A program made the position numbers and the translations under genes. Shown in pieces: positions 1 to 5,177 of a stretch of DNA of 13,093 bases (within the stretch, counting starts at the first letter, position 1; each line of letters begins with the position of its first letter). The stretch comes from Actinotalea sp. (GTDB taxonomy: Bacteria > Actinomycetota > Actinomycetes > Actinomycetales > Cellulomonadaceae), in contig JACIXM010000397.1 in NCBI GenBank assembly GCA_014360395.1, positions 1-13,093 of the forward strand, in the 5' to 3' direction. Under the pieces are notes generated by a model that was not told where the DNA came from, ran no database searches, and was given only the letters and a program-made list of their open reading frames with translations.

Positions 1-508
1 GCGTCGCCTCCTTGGCGGTGCCCCGGTCGTCGAGCCGTACGGTGACGATGCCGTACCCGCCCCAGCCGACGCAGACGATCGGCCGGCCCAGACCCTGGAG
101 CGCCCGGACCTCGTCCTCCTCCAGCGGCAGCCCGACGACGAGGATGCCGTCGACCCGCCGGCGCAGGACCGCCGGGTCGACGCGGTAGTGCCGACCCGCG
201 TCGCGGTCGATCTCGAAGGTGTAGAGGAGGACGTCGAACCCCTGGGACCGCAGGGCCCGCTCGGCGCCCTCGATGACGTTGGAGAAGAACCAGCGGTTGA
301 TGAACGGGCTGATGAGGCCGATCGTCCGGGTCCGGCCGGACGCCAGGCTCGCCGCCGACGGCGAGGCGACGTAGCCCAGCTCCTCGGCCACGCGCTGCAC
401 GCGGTCCCGGGTCTCGGCGTTGACGTTGGGCAGCCCGCGCAGCGCCCGCGACACGGTCGCCGTCGACACGCCGGCGGCGCGGGCGACGTCGTCGATGCCT
501 GCCGCCAT
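1..508 (-). CDS. LacI-family transcriptional regulator, N-terminal part (cut by window edge)
   Basis: This is a DNA-binding repressor of the LacI/GalR family. Translation from the ATG at 508-506 gives 169 codons before the left edge. Residues 5-24 read IDDVARAAGVSTATVSRALR, the classical LacI helix-turn-helix, followed by the hinge-helix region (NVNAETRDRVQRVAEELGY). The start of the periplasmic-binding-protein-like effector domain follows (RTIGLISPFINRWFFSNVIEGAE, about 60-83; VDGILVVGLPL near 118-128). The C-terminal effector half is outside the window, so the ligand cannot be named; sugars are usual for the family. No strong Shine-Dalgarno precedes the ATG, but a GACAAT hexamer lies 7 bases upstream and a perfect 14-base palindrome overlaps the predicted -35, consistent with autoregulation. 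It lies downstream of the serS-HAD operon on the same strand but has its own promoter signals. Family assignment is secure; function is unknown. Confidence 0.93.
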   Translation of the reverse strand, partial: MAAGIDDVARAAGVSTATVSRALRGLPNVNAETRDRVQRVAEELGYVASPSAASLASGRTRTIGLISPFINRWFFSNVIEGAERALRSQGFDVLLYTFEIDRDAGRHYRVDPAVLRRRVDGILVVGLPLEEDEVRALQGLGRPIVCVGWGGYGIVTVRLDDRGTAKEAT

Positions 509-515
509 GGGCCGG

Positions 516-544
516 ATTGTCCTCCACCGACCCCCGGGGGTCCA
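516..544 (-). promoter_or_regulatory. Predicted promoter of the LacI-type gene
   Basis: On the minus strand, TGGACC (539-544) and GACAAT (516-521) are separated by 17 bases and resemble -35 and -10 elements (4/6 and 4/6 to TTGACA/TATAAT). The -10 ends 7 bases before the ATG, so the transcript would have almost no leader. Seen by eye only. Confidence 0.45.
529..542. promoter_or_regulatory. 14-bp perfect palindrome, possible LacI-type operator
   Basis: GACCCCCGGGGGTC is a perfect palindrome centred on CG, the symmetry typical of LacI-family operators. It lies 21-34 bases upstream of the LacI start and overlaps the spacer and -35 of its predicted promoter, where binding would block transcription. 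The run of C and G could instead be chance in such GC-rich DNA, or part of transcription termination from the upstream HAD gene. Confidence 0.4.
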
Positions 545-545
545 C

Positions 546-587
546 CGCCCCACCCGATCGGCCCTGGGGCGTGCCGGGTGGAGGGCG
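546..587 (-). terminator. Predicted hairpin terminator of the serS-HAD operon
   Basis: CCACCCG (550-556) pairs with CGGGTGG (575-581), and CGCC (546-549) with GGCG (584-587) across a two-base bulge. The loop holds a small inner GCCC/GGGC stem. The hairpin begins 5 bases after the HAD stop codon. There is no T-run, as is common for GC-rich actinobacterial terminators. Confidence 0.5.
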
Positions 588-591
588 CCCC

Positions 592-1437
592 TCAGAGGGT
601 CAGGAGGTCGCGCAGGACGGCGAGGGCGCCACCCTCGTCGAACGCGCCGGTGACCTCGTCGGCCGCGGCGCGCGTGACGTCGTCGGCGTGGCCCATCGCG
701 ACCCCGCGGGCCGCCCAGCGCAGCATCTCCACGTCGTTGCGACCGTCGCCGACCGCGACGGTGCGCGACGGGTGGACCCCGAGCTCCTGGCGTACCGCCT
801 CCAGCGCCGTCGCCTTGGACACGCCCTGCGGGCTGAGGTCCAGCCACGCCGTCCAGCCGACGGCGTAGGACACCTCCTGCAGCCCGATCCGCTCGACCAT
901 GGCGTGGAAGTCGGCGTCGGTGTGCTCCGGGCTGCGGATGACGACGCGCGTCGCGGGTACCGCACACAGGTCGTCGAACCCGACCGGCGTGACGTGCCCG
1001 TCGATCTCCCCGTCGGGGAAGACGCCGTGCACGAAGAAGCCGCGGCCGACGTCCTCGACGGCGAAGAGCGCGTCCGGGAGCTCCTCACGGACCAGCCGCA
1101 GGGCCGGCCCGGCGTCGAAGGTGACCAGGTCGGTGATGCGGTAACCCGGGTCGTCCCCGTGCAGCGCGACGGTCACGGCGCCGTTGGAGGTGACCGCGGG
1201 ACCGACGTCGATCCCGAGCTGCTGGGCGTAGGGCACCGCGGAGTGCACCGACCGCCCGGTCGCGACGACGACGTGGTCGCCCCGCTCCCGCAGCTCCGCG
1301 ACGGCGTCGGCGATGCCGTCCATGAGCCGCCCGGACCAGTCCAGCAGGGTGCCGTCGAGGTCGAGGGCCACCAGGCGCGGTCCCCCGGCCGCACCGGTCG
1401 TGCGGGTCACGCCGGCCTGCGGGCCGACGGCGGTCAC
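592..1437 (-). CDS. HAD-superfamily hydrolase, Cof type
   Basis: This is a cytosolic phosphatase of 281 residues of the Cof-like HAD class (cap type C2), which as a family dephosphorylates sugar phosphates, nucleotides or cofactor intermediates. Motif I is DLDGT (26-30, nucleophile D26 and acid D28), motif II is ATGR (59-62), the motif III lysine is in SKA (207-209) and motif IV is GDGRND (230-235). All catalytic residues are present. The chosen GTG (1437-1435) overlaps the serS stop as GTGA, with a weak GGTGG just upstream, so translation is probably coupled to serS. A second GTG at 1410-1408 would remove nine residues and still keep motif I. The longer open frame running up into serS has no family similarity in its extra part and is rejected. 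The substrate is unknown. The link to serS may be no more than co-transcription. Confidence 0.9.
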   Translation of the reverse strand: MTAVGPQAGVTRTTGAAGGPRLVALDLDGTLLDWSGRLMDGIADAVAELRERGDHVVVATGRSVHSAVPYAQQLGIDVGPAVTSNGAVTVALHGDDPGYRITDLVTFDAGPALRLVREELPDALFAVEDVGRGFFVHGVFPDGEIDGHVTPVGFDDLCAVPATRVVIRSPEHTDADFHAMVERIGLQEVSYAVGWTAWLDLSPQGVSKATALEAVRQELGVHPSRTVAVGDGRNDVEMLRWAARGVAMGHADDVTRAAADEVTGAFDEGGALAVLRDLLTL

Positions 1438-2717
1438 GCGACCACCGGGCTGAGCACCTCGAGCCCGCCGAGGTACGGCCGCAGCCCCTCGGGCACCCGG
1501 ACCGACCCGTCCTGGAGCTGGTGGTTCTCCAGCAGCGCGACGATCCACCGCGTGGTCGCCAGCGTCCCGTTCAGCGTCGCGACCGTGCGCGTGCCGCCCT
1601 CGGCCCGCTCCCGCACGCCGAGCCGGCGGGCCTGGAACGTCGTGCAGTTCGAGGTGGAGGTCAGCTCGAGCCAGCGCTGCTGGCTCGGCAGCCACGCCTC
1701 GCAGTCGAACTTGCGCGCGGCGCTGGAGCCCAGGTCCCCGGCCGCGACGTCGATGACCCGGTAGGGCAGGTCGACCAGGCCGAGCATCTCCTCCTCGAAG
1801 GCCAGGAGGCGCTCGTGCTCGGCCTCGGCGTCCTCCAGGGTGGTCCAGCTGAACATCTCCACCTTGTGGAACTGGTGGACGCGGATGATGCCGCGGGTGT
1901 CCCGGCCGTGCGACCCGGCCTCGCGGCGGTAGCACGCGGACCAGCCGGCGTACCGCCGCGGTCCGTCCGACAGGTCGATGATCTCCTCGGCGTGGTAGCC
2001 CGCGAGCGCGACCTCCGACGTGCCCACGAGGTACAGGTCGTCCGCCTCCAGGCGGTAGACCTCGTCGGCGTGCGCGCCGAGGAAGCCCGTGCCGCGCATC
2101 ACCTCCGGGCGCACGAGCGTCGGCGTGATCATCGGGGTGAACCCGGCGGCCACCGCGCGGTCCATCGCCGCGGACAGCAGCGCCAGCTCCAGCCGCGCCC
2201 CGACGCCGGTGAGGAAGTAGAAGCGCGCGCCGGAGACCTTCGCCCCGCGCTCGGTGTCGATCGCGGCGAGCCGCTCCCCCAGGTCCAGGTGGTCGCGGAC
2301 GGCGAAGTCCGGCCCGTACTCGGCCGTGAGGTCCCGCGGCGTGCCGACGTGGCGCAGCACCGTGTAGTCGTCCTCGCCGCCGGCGGGCACGCCCTCGATG
2401 ACGACGTTGGCGATCCGCATGACCGCCTCGTCCAGCTGCGCGGCGGCGTCGTCGGCGTCGGCCTGCGCGGCCTTGACCGCCTCGGCGAGCTCCTTCGCCC
2501 GGGCGAGCAGCGCCTGCTTCTCCTCCCCCTGCGCCTTCGCGACCTGCTTGCCCAGGCCCTTCTGCTCCGCACGCAGCTCCTCGAACCGGGTCAGGCCGGT
2601 ACGGCGCCGGGAGTCCAGCTCGAGCACCTGGTCCACGAGTCCGGGGTCGTCGCCGCGCAGGCGCTGGCTCGCACGGACGGCGTCGGGGTTCTCCCTCAGG
2701 AGGCGCAGGTCGATCAC
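1434..2717 (-). CDS. serS: Seryl-tRNA synthetase
   Basis: This class II aminoacyl-tRNA synthetase charges tRNA-Ser with serine in the cytosol. It has 427 residues, the usual bacterial length. Residues 1-105 form the tRNA-binding domain, with a long charged antiparallel coiled coil around 30-100. The catalytic core follows: motif 1 near 185-200 ([18 protein letters not shown]), the serine-binding TSE loop at 233-235, motif 2 at 257-287 ([18 protein letters not shown] then HQFHKVE) and motif 3 at 383-400 with its arginine at R390. [10 protein letters not shown] at 356-365 is typical. The start is GTG at 2717-2715, giving the standard N-terminus [14 protein letters not shown]; the open frame continues upstream but with unrelated low-complexity sequence. 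There is no Shine-Dalgarno: a TACCCT hexamer ends six bases before the GTG, suggesting a leaderless mRNA. It is the first gene of an operon with the HAD phosphatase. Confidence 0.98.
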   Translation of the reverse strand: MIDLRLLRENPDAVRASQRLRGDDPGLVDQVLELDSRRRTGLTRFEELRAEQKGLGKQVAKAQGEEKQALLARAKELAEAVKAAQADADDAAAQLDEAVMRIANVVIEGVPAGGEDDYTVLRHVGTPRDLTAEYGPDFAVRDHLDLGERLAAIDTERGAKVSGARFYFLTGVGARLELALLSAAMDRAVAAGFTPMITPTLVRPEVMRGTGFLGAHADEVYRLEADDLYLVGTSEVALAGYHAEEIIDLSDGPRRYAGWSACYRREAGSHGRDTRGIIRVHQFHKVEMFSWTTLEDAEAEHERLLAFEEEMLGLVDLPYRVIDVAAGDLGSSAARKFDCEAWLPSQQRWLELTSTSNCTTFQARRLGVRERAEGGTRTVATLNGTLATTRWIVALLENHQLQDGSVRVPEGLRPYLGGLEVLSPVVA

Positions 2718-2723
2718 CCGAGG

Positions 2724-2729
2724 AGGGTA
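2724..2729 (-). promoter_or_regulatory. -10 element of serS, leaderless geometry
   Basis: TACCCT on the minus strand is followed by exactly six bases and then the GTG start at 2717, so the first transcribed base would be at or beside the start codon. The bases between are pyrimidine-rich or mixed, with no Shine-Dalgarno. No good -35 is visible. Confidence 0.55.
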
Positions 2730-2797
2730 TCGAGCGGTCCTGAGGGCTTCGACCGGACCGTGCGACAGCGCAGCGGCAGCCCGGCCGGGTCCCGCCG

Positions 2798-2813
2798 TGT
2801 GCCCGAGAGCACA
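2798..2813. promoter_or_regulatory. CRP/GlxR-like binding site
   Basis: TGTGC, six bases, GCACA: a 16-base dyad keeping the GTG-N8-CAC core of CRP-family operators (consensus TGTGA-N6-TCACA). It is centred about 53 bases upstream of the lipid-kinase start and about 88 bases upstream of the serS start, in the shared divergent promoter region. Short dyads arise by chance, so this is suggestive only. Confidence 0.4.
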
Positions 2814-2846
2814 GCGGACCGGGGTGTGCGCCACCCGCGTCGCCCG

Positions 2847-2852
2847 TACGGT
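2847..2852 (+). promoter_or_regulatory. -10 element of the lipid kinase gene, leaderless geometry
   Basis: TACGGT is followed by six bases (TCGTCC) and the ATG at 2859. There is no Shine-Dalgarno in between, so a leaderless mRNA is likely. No clear -35 is seen 17-18 bases upstream. Confidence 0.55.
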
Positions 2853-2858
2853 TCGTCC

Positions 2859-4058
2859 ATGACCTGGGTGGGATGGCTCGTCACCGGCCTCGCGATCGCC
2901 CTGGCGACCGTCGCCCTCGTGCTCGTCGTCAGGACGCGCCGCGCGCTGCGCGGGCACGGCCTGGACCTCAGCCCGTCCGCGGCGGGCCCGGGCTCCGAGG
3001 GCACCGCCGCGACCTCCGACACCGACGCGGCCCACGTGCGCGTCGCCTTCGTGGCGAACCCCACCAAGCCCGGCGTGCCGGCGCTGCGTGACGCGGCGGT
3101 CCAGGCGTGCGCCGCGCGCTACCTGCCCGAGCCCCTGTGGTTCGAGACGACCGCCGAGGACCCGGGCATCGGCCAGACGCGCCAGGCGCTGGAGCAGGGC
3201 GCTCAGCTCGTCGTGGCCATCGGCGGGGACGGGACCGTGCGCGCGGTGGCGGAGGGTCTGGCGGGCACCGGCGCAGCGATGGGGCTCGTCCCCCAGGGCA
3301 CCGGCAACCTCCTCGCCCGCAACCTCGACCTGCCGATCGGGGACGTCGACGCCCTGCTCAAGATCGCGCTGACCGGCAAGGAGCAGCCGGTCGACGTCGG
3401 CTGGCTGACCATCGTGCGCGACGAGTCCCAGGTCGAGGACGTCGTCGCGGAGGCCGACCCGGAGGCCGTCGAGCCGGCGGAGACGCCCCCCGACGCCACC
3501 GAGCCGGCGCGCGACCACATCTTCCTCGTCATGGCGGGCCTGGGCTTCGACGCCGCGATCATGGGTGACACCGACGAGGACCTCAAGGCCCGCGTCGGCT
3601 GGGTCGCCTACGTGCTCTCCGGGCTCAAGCACCTCGGCGGCGGCCGGATGCGGCTGGCCCTGTCCTTCGACGACGGGCCGTGGCGGGCCGTCCGGCTGCG
3701 CAGCCTCATCTTCGGCAACGTCGGCCGCCTGCCCGGCGGGATCACGCTCATCCCGGACGCGGCGGTCGACGACGGCGTGCTGCACGTCGGCGCGATCGAC
3801 GCCCGCGCCGGCATCCTCGGCTGGGCCCGCGTCGCGGGTGACGTCACGCTCCAGCGGTTCGGCATCCGGCCGCGCCAGGACGACGGCGCCCTGGGCCGGA
3901 TCGAGCACACGGACGCCCGGGAGGTGCGGGTCCGCGCCCGCGAGCCGCAGCCGGTGCAGGTCGACGGCGACACCATCGGCGAGGCGCTGGAGCTCCACGC
4001 CCGCATCCAGCCGCACGCGCTCGTCGTGCGCCTCCCGCTGGAGGACGCCGGCGCCTGA
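2859..4058 (+). CDS. Diacylglycerol kinase-family lipid kinase, membrane-anchored
   Basis: This is a kinase of the DAGK catalytic-domain family (DgkB/YegS type), which phosphorylates diacylglycerol or a related lipid alcohol with ATP at the membrane, 399 residues. Residues 3-24 form one hydrophobic helix followed by RTRR, a likely N-terminal anchor with the enzyme in the cytosol. The catalytic domain starts at [12 protein letters not shown] (61-72). GGDGT (122-126) and [12 protein letters not shown] (145-156) are the nucleotide-binding signatures. GLGFDA (227-232), FGN (285-287), PDA (299-301), DGVL (305-308) and VDGD (368-371) mark the second domain. An acidic, proline-rich stretch at about 188-218 interrupts the domain before [14 protein letters not shown] and looks like a disordered insertion. 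It diverges from serS and converges on pheA, 42 bases apart. The family is certain; the exact lipid is not. Confidence 0.93.
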   Translation: MTWVGWLVTGLAIALATVALVLVVRTRRALRGHGLDLSPSAAGPGSEGTAATSDTDAAHVRVAFVANPTKPGVPALRDAAVQACAARYLPEPLWFETTAEDPGIGQTRQALEQGAQLVVAIGGDGTVRAVAEGLAGTGAAMGLVPQGTGNLLARNLDLPIGDVDALLKIALTGKEQPVDVGWLTIVRDESQVEDVVAEADPEAVEPAETPPDATEPARDHIFLVMAGLGFDAAIMGDTDEDLKARVGWVAYVLSGLKHLGGGRMRLALSFDDGPWRAVRLRSLIFGNVGRLPGGITLIPDAAVDDGVLHVGAIDARAGILGWARVAGDVTLQRFGIRPRQDDGALGRIEHTDAREVRVRAREPQPVQVDGDTIGEALELHARIQPHALVVRLPLEDAGA

Positions 4059-4099
4059 CCCCGTCGACGCCGCCCGGCGCGGCAGGGCGCTCAGGGGTC
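4057..4099. terminator. Possible shared terminator between the lipid kinase and pheA
   Basis: GACCCC (4057-4062) can pair with GGGGTC (4094-4099), enclosing a small hairpin GCCGC-ccggc-GCGGC (4069-4083). The structure fills the 42-base gap between two convergent genes and could end transcripts from both sides. It has no T-run, and its stability was not computed. Confidence 0.35.
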
Positions 4100-4100
4100 C

Positions 4101-5075
4101 TCAGTGCGCGCGGCCCTCCCGCAGCGCCCGGACCCAGGACCGGGCCGCGACGAAGTCGGCGTCGAACGTGCCGGGCCGGACGTCGCCGTGCGGGGCGTCC
4201 ACGCGCGGGTAGGAGCCCAGGTACCGCACGTGCGGGCAGACCCGGTGCAGGCCCATGAGCGCCTCGGCGACCCGCTCGTCGTCGACGTGCCCCTCGGCGT
4301 CGATGGAGAAGGAGTACCGCCCCAGGGAGTCGCCGATCGGCCGGGACTCGATCCGCGAGAGGTTGACCCCGCGCGCGGCGAACTGCTCCAGCATCTCCAG
4401 CAGCGCGCCGGCCTGGTTGCTGGGCAGGTGCACGACGAGCGTCGTCTTGTCCGAGCCCGTGCGCGGCGGGACCGGGCCGGGGCGCCCGACGAGCACGAAC
4501 CGGGTGACCGCGTGGTGGTTGTCGGCGACGTCGTCGGCGAGCGGCACGAGCCCGTACACGTCGACCGCCGGCGGCGGGACGAGCGCCGCGTCGAACCCGA
4601 GCTCCCGCTCCCCCGACGCCATCGCCGCGGCCGGCGCCGTGTTGGACGTGGCGGGCACGTGCACGGCGTCGGGCAGGTGCTGCTGGAGCCAGCGCCGGCA
4701 CTGCGCCCAGGCGTGGGGGTGGGCGGCGACGCGCCGCACGGCGCTCAGGCCCGTGCCGGGACGAGTGGCCAGCGCGAACGAGACCGGCACGATCATCTCG
4801 CCCTGGAGCATCAGGGGGTCCCCGGTGGCCAGGGTGTCCAGGACGGCCGTGACCGACCCCTCGACCGAGCTCTCGATCGCGACGACGGCGTGGTCCGCCG
4901 CCCCGGTGCGCACCGCCTCGATCGCCGAGACGACGTCGACCTGCGGCAGGAAGTCCGCGTCCTGCGGCGAGGCGATCTGCCGCAGTGCCGCCTCCGTGAA
5001 GGTGCCCGCCGGGCCGAGGTAGGCGTAGCGCCGACGCGAGCGACCGCCCCTGTCGTCCGGACCGTTGCCGCCCAT
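4101..5075 (-). CDS. pheA: Prephenate dehydratase
   Basis: It converts prephenate to phenylpyruvate, the committed step of phenylalanine synthesis, in the cytosol. It has 324 residues, the single-function form with a dehydratase domain and a C-terminal ACT domain and no fused chorismate mutase. The domain begins with YLGPAGTFTEAAL (19-31). ESSVEGSV is at 68-75, HPHAWAQCRRWL at 119-130, SNTAPAA at 144-150, and the catalytic TRF at 191-193 within NHHAVTRF. The ACT domain spans about 209-289 with GALL (223-226) and ESRP (243-246), the residues that bind phenylalanine for feedback inhibition. The usual ENS of the ENSxEG motif reads ESS here. The ATG at 5075 is set by a strong AGGGGAGGG Shine-Dalgarno. 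The open frame continues thousands of bases upstream as antisense sequence and is not part of the gene. The last ~30 residues form a charged tail. Confidence 0.97.
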   Translation of the reverse strand: MGGNGPDDRGGRSRRRYAYLGPAGTFTEAALRQIASPQDADFLPQVDVVSAIEAVRTGAADHAVVAIESSVEGSVTAVLDTLATGDPLMLQGEMIVPVSFALATRPGTGLSAVRRVAAHPHAWAQCRRWLQQHLPDAVHVPATSNTAPAAAMASGERELGFDAALVPPPAVDVYGLVPLADDVADNHHAVTRFVLVGRPGPVPPRTGSDKTTLVVHLPSNQAGALLEMLEQFAARGVNLSRIESRPIGDSLGRYSFSIDAEGHVDDERVAEALMGLHRVCPHVRYLGSYPRVDAPHGDVRPGTFDADFVAARSWVRALREGRAH

Positions 5076-5078
5076 CCG

Positions 5079-5087
5079 CCCTCCCCT
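5079..5087 (-). promoter_or_regulatory. Strong Shine-Dalgarno of pheA
   Basis: AGGGGAGGG on the minus strand lies 3 bases before the ATG at 5075. It fixes the start and shows that pheA has a normal 5' leader, unlike several neighbours. A TACGCT at 5151-5156 (minus) is a possible but weak -10 that would give a leader of about 70 bases. Confidence 0.7.
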
Positions 5088-5165
5088 GTGATCATCGTGT
5101 GCGGGTCGTCGGCGGGACCTGTGGCGCCGCACGGACGGGTCCGCGGTGCGAGCGTAGTGCGCCCG

Positions 5166-5171
5166 TAGGCT
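5166..5171 (+). promoter_or_regulatory. -10 element of the 811-residue membrane protein gene, leaderless geometry
   Basis: TAGGCT is followed by six bases (GGGCCG) and the GTG at 5178. No separate Shine-Dalgarno fits before the GTG. The spacing is identical to that at serS, the lipid kinase and the glycosyltransferase. Confidence 0.55.
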
Positions 5172-5177
5172 GGGCCG

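Noticed and set aside
188..1764. Plus-strand open frames over the LacI and HAD genes
   Set aside because: They oppose genes with intact family motifs and show only GC-biased composition.
1521..2858. A plus-strand extension of the lipid kinase frame by about 445 codons
   Set aside because: It is antisense to serS and has no recognisable domain. The ATG at 2859 has a promoter six bases upstream and gives a normal-length protein.
5123..5134. GTG-N6-CAC (GTGGCGCCGCAC) upstream of the membrane protein as a CRP site
   Set aside because: The spacing is six, not eight, and the inner bases are not symmetrical.
5076..5177. A phenylalanine attenuator or T-box in front of pheA
   Set aside because: No leader peptide with Phe codons and no T-box-like structure or conserved core is visible in the 102-base gap.
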